This document shows, one piece after another, positions 28,851 to 37,014 of a stretch of DNA of 48,813 bases; position 1 is the stretch's first letter; every line of letters starts with the position of its first letter. The notes under the pieces were generated by a model. It made no database searches, was not told the DNA's origin, and saw only the letters and a list, made by a program, of their open reading frames with translations. The translations under genes and the position numbers were made by a program. The DNA is from Oribacterium sp. C9 (lineage in GTDB: Bacteria; Bacillota; Clostridia; Lachnospirales; Lachnospiraceae): the NCBI RefSeq assembly GCF_002007235.1, contig NZ_MUHW01000026.1, forward strand, positions 1-48,813. The letters are read 5' to 3'.

Positions 28851-30866
28851 ATGGCTGAAGTGAATCAGCAGAATAATAATCAGAATAGTGATACAGCCCG
28901 TATGAAGGAACTGGTGAAGACTCTTAATGAGGCAGCCAGAGTTTATTATGTTGAGGGCAATGAGATCATGTCCAACTTCGAGTATGACCGCCTGTATGAT
29001 GAACTTGAGGCTCTCGAGAAGGAGACCGGAGTAGTCCTCAGCGGATCACCAACGCAGAGAGTAGGTTTTGAGGTTCTTTCCGAGCTTCCCAAGGAGCGTC
29101 ATAAGAGCCCTATGCTTTCTCTCGATAAGACAAAGTCTGTTGAGGAGCTTGCAGCATGGCTTCAGGATAAGGAAGGCCTATTAAGCTGGAAGATGGACGG
29201 ACTTACTGTCGTGCTCACATATAAGGGCGGGGCGCTTCAGAAGGCTGTCACAAGAGGAAACGGTGAGATAGGTGAGGTCATCACTCAGAACGCCATGGCG
29301 TTTGATAATGTGCCGACCAGGATCGGCTTTAAGGGTGAGATGGTTCTCAGAGGTGAGGCTATCATCACCTATTCCGAATTCCAAAAGATCAATGACTCCA
29401 TTTCCGATGCGGATGCCAAGTACAAGAATCCGAGAAATTTGTGCTCGGGCTCTGTTCGTCAGCTCGATGCCAATGTTACGAAATCAAGGCATGTGAATCT
29501 CATGGCGTTTGCGCTGGTCAGTGCTGTGGATGAGAATGGGGAGTCTGTGGATTTCTCCAACTCCGTCGAATCACAGTACCTCTTCATGAAGGATCAGGGC
29601 TTTGACACCGTTGACTATAAGCGTGTGGATAAAGATAACATCGAGGAAACAGTGAGGTGGTTCTCTGAGGAGATAAAGACCAACGATTTTCCATCTGACG
29701 GGCTGGTGCTCATTTATGATGACATAGCATACGGAAACAGTCTCGGAAGAACAGCCAAGTTCCCCAGAAATGCCATTGCCTTCAAGTGGAGTGATGAGCA
29801 GGCTGAGACCACGCTTCTTGAGGTCGAATGGTCGCCGAGCCGTACAGGTCTCATAAATCCGGTCGCTATTTTTGAGCCTGTGGAGCTGGAGGGTACCACA
29901 GTTACCAGAGCGAGCCTCCACAATATTTCATATTGTGAGGATATGGAGTTGGGGATCGGAGACAGAATCACGGTCTACAAGGCCAATATGATCATCCCTC
30001 AGATCGCTGACAATCTCACAAGATCAGGAAAGCTTGAGCCGGCAAAGATGTGCCCTGCCTGCGGACATGAGACTGAGATCAAGTCGGAAAATGAGGCTAA
30101 GTTCCTGTATTGTCCGAATCCTGAGTGTCCTGCCAAGAAGCTCAAGAATTTCTCACTGTTCGTGAGCCGTGACGCGCTGAATGTTGACGGACTCAGCGAG
30201 CAGACATTGGAAAAATTCATAGGACACGGTTTCATACATAAGTATAGTGATATCTTCCATATGGACAGATTCAGAAGCGAGATCATCGCCATGGATGGCT
30301 TCGGTGAGAAGAGCTATGAGAATCTCATTCAGGCAGCTGAAAAATCGAGCCATACCGAGCTTTACAGAGTGATCTACGGGCTCGGAATAGCGGGTATAGG
30401 TCTCGCCAATGCCAAGATGCTTTGCCGTTATTTTTCGGATGATATAGAGAGTCTGAAAACTGCGGATGTGGATGCTCTTCTTGAGATCGATGGAATAGGT
30501 CAGGTTCTCGCCGAAAATATAGTCAAGTACTTCAAGGATGAGGCGAAAATGACTGAGCTCAGCGGACTGCTTCAGGAGCTTGATATCAGAAAGCAGGAGA
30601 CTTCGGATGACGTTCCTAAGACTCTGGAGGGCATGTCTGTAGTTATAACCGGAAGTCTGAATATTTTCTCGAATCGCAAGGAACTTCAGGAGCTTATAGA
30701 GCGTGCCGGAGGAAGGGCAGCGGGATCTGTTTCCGCGAAGACAGCGTATCTTGTGAACAATGATATCACTTCGACTTCGGGTAAAAATAAAAAAGCCAAG
30801 GAACTGGGAGTTCCTATAGTTACTGAAGAGGACTTCATAAAGATTCTGGAAGGAAAGACGGAGTGA
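28851..30866 (+). CDS. ligA: NAD-dependent DNA ligase (divergent type)
   Basis: A 671-residue ligase that seals nicks in duplex DNA using NAD+. Domain order is normal: Ia (residues about 10-60), adenylation domain with nucleophile Lys at about 114 in SWKMDGL, OB fold, a four-Cys zinc finger (CPACGHE ... CPNPECPAKK), helix-hairpin-helix repeats (GFGEKSYENL, IDGIGQVLAENI), and a C-terminal BRCT domain. Several usually conserved positions differ: the residue two before the Lys is Ser rather than Glu, the TRGDG motif is TRGNG, and the Ia-domain Asp before EYD is Asn. I believe this variant is shared by related Lachnospiraceae, but I cannot check. AGAGGTGA precedes ATG 28851. Confidence 0.93.
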   Translation: MAEVNQQNNNQNSDTARMKELVKTLNEAARVYYVEGNEIMSNFEYDRLYDELEALEKETGVVLSGSPTQRVGFEVLSELPKERHKSPMLSLDKTKSVEELAAWLQDKEGLLSWKMDGLTVVLTYKGGALQKAVTRGNGEIGEVITQNAMAFDNVPTRIGFKGEMVLRGEAIITYSEFQKINDSISDADAKYKNPRNLCSGSVRQLDANVTKSRHVNLMAFALVSAVDENGESVDFSNSVESQYLFMKDQGFDTVDYKRVDKDNIEETVRWFSEEIKTNDFPSDGLVLIYDDIAYGNSLGRTAKFPRNAIAFKWSDEQAETTLLEVEWSPSRTGLINPVAIFEPVELEGTTVTRASLHNISYCEDMELGIGDRITVYKANMIIPQIADNLTRSGKLEPAKMCPACGHETEIKSENEAKFLYCPNPECPAKKLKNFSLFVSRDALNVDGLSEQTLEKFIGHGFIHKYSDIFHMDRFRSEIIAMDGFGEKSYENLIQAAEKSSHTELYRVIYGLGIAGIGLANAKMLCRYFSDDIESLKTADVDALLEIDGIGQVLAENIVKYFKDEAKMTELSGLLQELDIRKQETSDDVPKTLEGMSVVITGSLNIFSNRKELQELIERAGGRAAGSVSAKTAYLVNNDITSTSGKNKKAKELGVPIVTEEDFIKILEGKTE

Positions 30867-30963
30867 TCATCCTGTAGATTGATAAGTTGTTATCTTAAGA
30901 TGAAATGACTCTTGAAGATGGTTTGTCAGGCTGAAGATGACCTGATAAAAATTAGGGGTATTT

Positions 30964-32847
30964 ATGATTTTTAATTCTTTGGGATTTCTTTTATTCTTCC
31001 CAATAGTACTTTTGGTATATTATGTGGTTCCGAAAATTCTTCGTAATTTCTGGCTTCTTATATCGAGCTACTGGTTTTATATGAGCTGGAATCCGAAATA
31101 CGGGCTGCTGCTTTTGGGAGTTACCATCCTTACATATATTGCAGGTCTCATCATAGGAAAGGATTCCCATGCAACCTGGGGGGATCCTGATGAGGACGGC
31201 AGGATTTCTGCAGACTTTGATTCCAAGGTCAGTAAGAGACGCAGAAACATTAAAACAACAGCAGTATCCGGAAAGGAAAAAAAGAAAAGATCAGTTCTTA
31301 CGGTGGCTCTTTTGATAGTTTTTGGCCTTCTCTGTTTCTATAAATACACGGGATTTCTGATTGCCAATATAGAAGAGCTTCTTCACCGGATGGATCTTTT
31401 TGTAGAGATCGACCGTTTCGATATCGTCATGCCTGTTGGTATCTCGTTCTTCACCTTTCAGGCGGCGGGATATCTCATAGATGTTTACAGGGAAGAGATT
31501 CCGTCAGAAAAGAACTTTTTGAGATATGCTCTGTTCGTCAGCTTCTTTCCATCCATTCTCGCAGGTCCCATAGGAAGGGCGCCGTCCCTGATCCCTCAGT
31601 ATGTAAGAACAAGGGAATTTGACTGGAACAGAGTGAGCTCCGGCTTCATGCTGATGCTTTGGGGCTTTTTCCTGAAGCTTGTAATAGCAGACAGGGCAGC
31701 TATACTCGTGAATTTCGTGTATCAGAATTATCATGAGCTTTACGGCTGGACCATAGTGCTCGCAACCGTGATCTATGCCTTTGAGATCTACTGTGATTTC
31801 TTCGGTTATTCCATCATAGCTACAGGGGCCGCCGATATGCTGGGCATTGCCTTTATGGAGAATTTTGACTGTCCGTATTTCAGTGTTTCGGTACAGGATT
31901 TCTGGAGGCGCTGGCATATTTCCCTGTCAGGCTGGTTCAGAGATTATCTTTATTTTCCGCTGGGTGGAAGCCGCTGCAATTTTCTGAGACGTTATTTTAA
32001 TGTTTTGGTAGTCTTCGTTGTCAGCGGGCTCTGGCATGGAAGTCAGTGGAGCTATGTTGTATGGGGAGGACTTAACGGTCTTTACCAGATAATCGGAGCG
32101 ATACTTACACCTGTGAGAACTTTGCTTCTCAGAATATTCGGCTTCGACAGGAATGTACTCAGTTTAAAAAAGAATCCTGCAATGGCAGGGAGTATGAGGA
32201 TCTATTCCTCTATCGCGCCCATAACAGATGTTGTGACTCCATGGGAAAAGAAGGCACTTAACAAAAAGAAAAAAGAGCATAAAGATAATTCAAAAGAAAG
32301 TGATGATAATGCTTATTCTGCAGAGGATATAAGAGCATCCCTCAGAGTTTCTTCTGGGATGGCTACCTGGCAGACCGAGGAGGCAAGAAGAGGACACCTT
32401 AGAACCGGCGTGTTCGGAATTAGAATCGGAGAAGGAAAGCTTAATCTGAGAAGCATTAGAATGAGCATACTTAAGCTCATAAGGATATTTATCACCTTCT
32501 GTCTGATCGATTTTTCGTGGCTCTTTTTCAGAGCAGCAGGATTCAGCGATGCTGTCTTGATGATAGAAAAAGTCAGAACAAATTTCGGGCTCAGTGATAT
32601 CAGTCTGTCTAAAGTATATGAGCTTGGACTTAATGAAAGAAATTTCTGGCTTCTTTTGATCTGTATCGCCATACTTTTTCTCAGTGATTATGTGAAATAT
32701 CACGGTGGAAACATTCGCAAATGGATACTTCAGAGGCCAATGCTTCTCCGGGAGTTTATCATAGCAGTGTCGATCCTGGTGATCCTCATCTTTGGTATCT
32801 GGGGAAATTCCTACGATGCATCGAGTTTTATATATTTTCAGTATTAA
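30964..32847 (+). CDS. MBOAT-family membrane O-acyltransferase
   Basis: A 627-residue multi-pass membrane protein of the AlgI/DltB-type MBOAT family, which moves acyl groups across the membrane onto extracellular polymers. Signatures are the N-terminal LLFFPIVLLVYY, PVGISFFTFQAAGYLIDVYR, FFPSILAGPIGR, DFWRRWHISLSGWFRDYLYFPLGGSR and the catalytic-His region SGLWHGSQWSYVVWGGLNG. It has two long charged cytoplasmic loops (about residues 65-110 and 400-480), longer than usual. The next gene is an SGNH-type partner, a common pairing for O-acetylation or D-alanylation of polysaccharide. The real substrate is unknown. Confidence 0.93.
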   Translation: MIFNSLGFLLFFPIVLLVYYVVPKILRNFWLLISSYWFYMSWNPKYGLLLLGVTILTYIAGLIIGKDSHATWGDPDEDGRISADFDSKVSKRRRNIKTTAVSGKEKKKRSVLTVALLIVFGLLCFYKYTGFLIANIEELLHRMDLFVEIDRFDIVMPVGISFFTFQAAGYLIDVYREEIPSEKNFLRYALFVSFFPSILAGPIGRAPSLIPQYVRTREFDWNRVSSGFMLMLWGFFLKLVIADRAAILVNFVYQNYHELYGWTIVLATVIYAFEIYCDFFGYSIIATGAADMLGIAFMENFDCPYFSVSVQDFWRRWHISLSGWFRDYLYFPLGGSRCNFLRRYFNVLVVFVVSGLWHGSQWSYVVWGGLNGLYQIIGAILTPVRTLLLRIFGFDRNVLSLKKNPAMAGSMRIYSSIAPITDVVTPWEKKALNKKKKEHKDNSKESDDNAYSAEDIRASLRVSSGMATWQTEEARRGHLRTGVFGIRIGEGKLNLRSIRMSILKLIRIFITFCLIDFSWLFFRAAGFSDAVLMIEKVRTNFGLSDISLSKVYELGLNERNFWLLLICIAILFLSDYVKYHGGNIRKWILQRPMLLREFIIAVSILVILIFGIWGNSYDASSFIYFQY

Positions 32848-32933
32848 GGAGCATAGTGTCGGAAGTGAAACATTATGTCTTTGTAGCATGTGGTATATAA
32901 ACAAAAAGGATTACAGATGAGTGGGATGAATAA

Positions 32934-34304
32934 ATGAAAATATGGAAAAGAATAGTCTCTGTACTGTTGATTCTGGTCATGGTGGCAGGCGGGATCTATA
33001 TCGGAGACAAGCTTACGACTCGCGGAGTGAGTCAAAGAAAATATGTGAAGTTTTTTGAGGAAAAAAAGGATTATGATGTGATATTCTACGGCTCCAGTCA
33101 TGTTCTCAGCGGCATACAGCCTATGGAGCTATGGAACAATTACGGTATCACAAGCTTCAATCTGGGAGGTCATGCAGCGTCTATCGGAATGTCCTACTGG
33201 GTTCTCCGACAGTCATTGAATTACCATAAGCCTAAGCTCGCCATACTCGACATATACGATATGTATGCATATGATCAGCCATATATGGATATAAGTTTCA
33301 TGCACTATTCCATGGATGCTTATCCTATGGGAGTAACCAAATTCATGGCGGTACAGGATCTTCTCAAGGGGCGGAGCACAGCGGAAAAGGCAGAGCTGTT
33401 TTTCCCATTTTCTGTTTATCACAGCAGATGGGATGAGGTGACTGAGGAGTCCGCAAAGGCGGCCTTTGATACTGAAATATTCAATTCAAACTGCGGCTCT
33501 GAGATAAGATATGGTGTAGCTGTTCCTCACGAATATGAGAGAGTCGATCCTGAGATAACCATGGAGGGATCAGAGGGCGCGGATACTTATATCAGAAACT
33601 TTGTCAGTACCTGTCGTGATGCAGGGGTTGAAGTTTGTTTTATAAGAGTGCCGTATCCTGCATGTCCGGAAAATCAGATGGCAGAGAACAGGGTCATGAG
33701 GCTGGCTTCGGAGCTTGGGGTAAGAGTCATTGACCTTATGAGGGGAGCAGAGCTGGATAAGATGCTTGACTCAAAGGTCATCAATTGGAATACGGATTTT
33801 GTTGATGCCAATGCTCATCTCAATGCAGTAGGTGCTTACAAGGTCACCATGTATCTCGGTGCTCTTTTAAAGCAGTACTATGGATTTACTGACAAGCGAG
33901 AAAATGCAGAGTACAGCAACTGGAATGAAGATTTTAAACATTATTATGTTCCTGTTATCTCTGCGGAAATGGCGGCACAGACGGATTTCAAAACTCTGCT
34001 GATGTTTGCGTCATATCCGGAGTATGAGACAGAAATGACTGTGACAAAGGACTATGAACCGGATGAGGTCTCAGAAATGCTTTATAAGCTTCACGGAAGC
34101 AGACTGAAGATCACGGAAGCAGAAAGTATCGATCAGGGCATAGCTCAGGACAGGGTGAATTTCGATATGGATGGTGAGCCCATGGCTCCAGGAGTGGTCA
34201 TTACGGAACATGATGTACCTGTTATCAGGATGACAGTGAAACTCAGGGACAATGGTGAAGTGGTTTTGGATAAGGTATTTTGCTCATCAAAAGGGATATC
34301 ATAA
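32934..34304 (+). CDS. SGNH-hydrolase-like extracellular partner of the MBOAT protein
   Basis: A 456-residue protein with one N-terminal membrane anchor (IVSVLLILVMVAGGIYIG). The SGNH block I-like YDVIFYGSSHVLSGIQP (candidate Ser nucleophile near residue 53) and a late block DANAHLNAVGAYKVTMYLG, with candidate Asp and His, suggest a DltD/AlgJ-like fold. The last ~120 residues form an extra beta-rich domain. Expected role is to accept or transfer the acyl group delivered by the MBOAT protein 86 nt upstream. Catalytic residue calls are by pattern only. Confidence 0.82.
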   Translation: MKIWKRIVSVLLILVMVAGGIYIGDKLTTRGVSQRKYVKFFEEKKDYDVIFYGSSHVLSGIQPMELWNNYGITSFNLGGHAASIGMSYWVLRQSLNYHKPKLAILDIYDMYAYDQPYMDISFMHYSMDAYPMGVTKFMAVQDLLKGRSTAEKAELFFPFSVYHSRWDEVTEESAKAAFDTEIFNSNCGSEIRYGVAVPHEYERVDPEITMEGSEGADTYIRNFVSTCRDAGVEVCFIRVPYPACPENQMAENRVMRLASELGVRVIDLMRGAELDKMLDSKVINWNTDFVDANAHLNAVGAYKVTMYLGALLKQYYGFTDKRENAEYSNWNEDFKHYYVPVISAEMAAQTDFKTLLMFASYPEYETEMTVTKDYEPDEVSEMLYKLHGSRLKITEAESIDQGIAQDRVNFDMDGEPMAPGVVITEHDVPVIRMTVKLRDNGEVVLDKVFCSSKGIS

Positions 34305-34324
34305 ATAGAAAGGACAGTTTTTGG

Positions 34325-35320
34325 ATGAATACTGACAATTTTGACATTTATTTTCCGCATCTTGGGGTGGGGGTAGAGCATCTTAAGAACAGCATCTCTA
34401 TTTTCGGTTTTAGGATAGCGTACTATGGAATCATTATAGGAATCGGCATGCTGCTGGGATTTTTGATAGCAAGCATGGATTATAAGAGAAGAGGACTGAA
34501 GGTAGACGATATCCAGGATATGGGACTCTATACGGTGATTTTTGCCATACTTGGAGCGAGAGCCTATTACGTCATATTTGAGTGGGATTACTATTCACAG
34601 CATCTTGATGAAATACTGAATATACGTCAGGGAGGTCTCGCCATTTACGGCGGAATCATCGTGAGTGTCATAGGCTGTACGATCTTCTGTCGAGTGAAAA
34701 AGATCAATGTTCTTTCCATGATGGATTCAGGCATTCTTGGACTTCTCATAGGGCAGAGCGTAGGAAGATGGGGCAATTTCTTTAATACGGAAGCCTTTGG
34801 AGGTCCTACAGATTCATTCCTTGCCATGCGTATAAAGGAAGCATTGGTAAATCCAAATATGCTGAATGATGAGGTTCTTATGAACTCATTTAAGATCGGA
34901 GAGAATCTGTTCATTCAGGTCCATCCTACCTTCTTCTATGAGTCAATGTGGAATCTCTGCACGTTGATCATCTTTTACCTGATGGCACCAAAAAAGAAGT
35001 TTACAGGTCAGATTTTTTTCCAGTACCTCCTGTTCTATGGAGTTGGTCGTTTCTGGATAGAGGGACTACGTACCGACTCTCTGTATCTCTGGGGTACCAA
35101 TATCGCTGTATCTCAGGCACTGTCAGCACTTCTTGCAGTAGCGGGTGCAGGACTTATTATTTATAACCTTAATAAGGTGAGAAAGAACGGACCGGATGAG
35201 GCACTTAAAGCGGAGCTTGAAGCCTTGGCAGCAAAGAATGCAGATGGGCTTCGTCAGGAAAATGGTGAGAAGGCTGCAGAGACAACTGCTGAAGAAGTGG
35301 TTGAAAGTCCTGTAGACTAA
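34325..35320 (+). CDS. lgt: Prolipoprotein diacylglyceryl transferase
   Basis: A membrane enzyme of about 331 residues that moves diacylglycerol from phosphatidylglycerol to the Cys of prolipoproteins. ATG 34325 (MNTDNFDIYFPHLG) is chosen, with AAAGGA about 10 nt upstream; an in-frame start at 34280 would overlap the previous gene. GARAYYVIFEWDYY, GGLAIYGGIIVSVI with the essential His replaced by Tyr-Gly context typical of some clostridia, GQSVGRWGNFFNTEAFGG, HPTFFYES and GVGRFWIEGLRTDSLY are seen. The last ~45 residues are an Ala/Glu-rich tail not needed for activity. Downstream of the MBOAT/SGNH pair on the same strand. Confidence 0.94.
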   Translation: MNTDNFDIYFPHLGVGVEHLKNSISIFGFRIAYYGIIIGIGMLLGFLIASMDYKRRGLKVDDIQDMGLYTVIFAILGARAYYVIFEWDYYSQHLDEILNIRQGGLAIYGGIIVSVIGCTIFCRVKKINVLSMMDSGILGLLIGQSVGRWGNFFNTEAFGGPTDSFLAMRIKEALVNPNMLNDEVLMNSFKIGENLFIQVHPTFFYESMWNLCTLIIFYLMAPKKKFTGQIFFQYLLFYGVGRFWIEGLRTDSLYLWGTNIAVSQALSALLAVAGAGLIIYNLNKVRKNGPDEALKAELEALAAKNADGLRQENGEKAAETTAEEVVESPVD

Positions 35321-35384
35321 GACGAAGTTTCTGCTGTTGATACAGTAGACGGTTAATATGTATAATTTTTTATAGAATATGTGG

Positions 35385-35421
35385 AAAAGTCCGGGAGTCG
35401 ATCTGTCTCTCGGACTTTTTT
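35385..35421 (+). terminator. Intrinsic terminator after lgt
   Basis: AAAAGTCCGGGAG (35385-35397) pairs with CTCTCGGACTTTT (from 35407) apart from one mismatch, then a T-run. Confidence 0.88.
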
Positions 35422-35518
35422 ATCGGATAAGGATTCCCCTTTTATCGATGTATAGGAAAATGCTGTGGAAAAGGCTATGACACAACTTTAAATAGTTTCA
35501 GATTTTCTTATTTTTTGG

Positions 35519-35547
35519 TTGCCGAAATAAGGATCATTACGTATAAT
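35519..35547 (+). promoter_or_regulatory. Promoter for the DUF5688-like gene
   Basis: TTGCCG (35519-35524), 17-nt spacer, TATAAT (35542-35547). A transcript from here has a leader of about 475 nt. Confidence 0.65.
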
Positions 35548-35553
35548 GCAGTT

Positions 35554-36028
35554 ACGAGTTGATGCGATCTGAGGGAACAGATCGTCATATCATGAAGATG
35601 GTTCATATATCTTCAACATCTATCTTTGAGAATTATCTTTTATTTTCGCAGGTTTCTGATGCGGATTCCAACAATTTTATTATTTATATCAGCATAGCGA
35701 AATTATGCATGTATTATTCAGGTTTCGTAAGCGGGCTGATGAGAATATCGGATACTCAGTACGTAGTGTGCAGGTACAGACTATAAAGTGACACATTTTT
35801 CGGAACAGTAAATCCGGTCTGAGGCATCGTTCGATGTCCTGTCTTTTAATAGTTCAATTTTTTCAAAAGTTCAATTTTTATTCCAAAATCAATTTATGTT
35901 ATACAGACCGTAAAGTGCAGTAGGAAAATTTTTTTATCCCTGTTTGCATCTATTATGGCAGTTCTCGGAAAAACATCGGATACCAAAAGGTGGCTGTTGC
36001 TCGTAATAACTTCAAAAGGAGAAATACT
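35554..36028 (+). other. Long untranslated leader before the DUF5688-like gene
   Basis: No convincing gene. A perfect hairpin CGATCTG/CAGATCG with a 6-nt loop is at about 35564-35583. Two similar 14-15-mers, TACAGACTATAAAGTG (about 35774) and TACAGACCGTAAAGTG (about 35903), stand about 130 nt apart. A 75-codon open frame at 35559-35786 has no ribosome site and poor composition. I do not recognise a riboswitch class. Confidence 0.45.
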
Positions 36029-36883
36029 ATGACAACTGAAGAAATGTTACTGGAGGAGATCGTGAAGAGAGGTCGCGATGCCAGGCTCAACGATGTCGTT
36101 AAAAACGGTGTTGTAAGAAAGGCTATAGCCATAAGAGGAAAGGGCAATTGCTCTCCCAATATCTATCTGGATAAGTTCATGAAGGATGTGGAGAATGGAG
36201 TGGATATCAAGTCCATTACAGATGAGATACTCTGTATTGCGGATCAGCACGACGGCTTGAACTTTGACATTGAAAATACCTTGACCCGTGAATATATACT
36301 GTCTCATGTATGTATCGCTGTTCAAAGGGAAAGCACGGAAAAGCTCATAAAAAGAAACTGTGAATTTGAAGGACTGGAGAGTTATCTGTATCTCAGAGTG
36401 AAGGTGGAAGGTACAGAAGGAAGCATTAAGCTAAGCGATATGATCCTGAAACGCACCGGTCTGTCTGAGAGCGAGGTTTGGGAGAAGGCAGAAGAGAATC
36501 TTAGGAAAGAAACTGTTATCGCTCCTGTCTATGATATGGTTTGTGATTTGATGAAGGAGTCCGGCAGGGATCCTTTACTCAGCGAAGAGAAAAGGCAGGA
36601 AATGATGGAAGAAAGTGACAGGGCTATGTATGTCATCACAAATAAGGCGAAATATTATGGCGCCAGCGCCATTCTTGACAGGGAGAATATTAAGTCTCTG
36701 GCAGAAAAATGCGGTGTGAAGGATTTCATAGTCATACCTTCGTCTAAGCATGAGATGATACTGGTACCGGGCAGGGTGGAGTTCGATTTGAATCTTATCT
36801 GCGATATGGTGAAGGAGATCAATGAGACAATGGTTTCTCCTGAAGACAGGCTCACGGACAGAGCATACAGGATGACGGCCTGA
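36029..36883 (+). CDS. DUF5688-like cytoplasmic protein
   Basis: A 284-residue soluble protein. ATG 36029 is preferred, with AAAGGAG 7 nt upstream. The pattern GVVRKAIAIRGKGNCSPNIYLDKFMKDVENG near the N-terminus and MYVITNKAKYYGASAIL ... FIVIPSSKHEMILVP near the C-terminus matches DUF5688 proteins, which are often found in several copies in Lachnospiraceae genomes and have no known function. No signal peptide, membrane segment or known catalytic motif. Single-gene unit between its own long leader and a shared terminator. Confidence 0.75.
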   Translation: MTTEEMLLEEIVKRGRDARLNDVVKNGVVRKAIAIRGKGNCSPNIYLDKFMKDVENGVDIKSITDEILCIADQHDGLNFDIENTLTREYILSHVCIAVQRESTEKLIKRNCEFEGLESYLYLRVKVEGTEGSIKLSDMILKRTGLSESEVWEKAEENLRKETVIAPVYDMVCDLMKESGRDPLLSEEKRQEMMEESDRAMYVITNKAKYYGASAILDRENIKSLAEKCGVKDFIVIPSSKHEMILVPGRVEFDLNLICDMVKEINETMVSPEDRLTDRAYRMTA

Positions 36884-36884
36884 T

Positions 36885-36920
36885 AAAAAAGCCGGATAGC
36901 TTTTTCGGCTATCCGGCAAA
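36885..36920. terminator. Bidirectional terminator between the DUF5688-like gene and the convergent ammonium transporter
   Basis: GCCGGATAGC (36891-36900) pairs with GCTATCCGGC (36908-36917). On the minus strand it is followed by TTTTTTA, so it fits the transporter gene best; plus-strand T content is poorer. Confidence 0.85.
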
Positions 36921-37014
36921 CTTTTAAATCAGGGAGGATTGATTTACAGTTTTTATATACGCTACTGTCTTATGTTTTTTAATATGGTCTTTTATTAACG
37001 GATGTCCCTTGGAA

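Noticed and set aside
35559-35786. 75-codon plus-strand open frame in the DUF5688 leader
   Set aside because: No ribosome site, starts inside the predicted leader hairpin, and no protein-like pattern.
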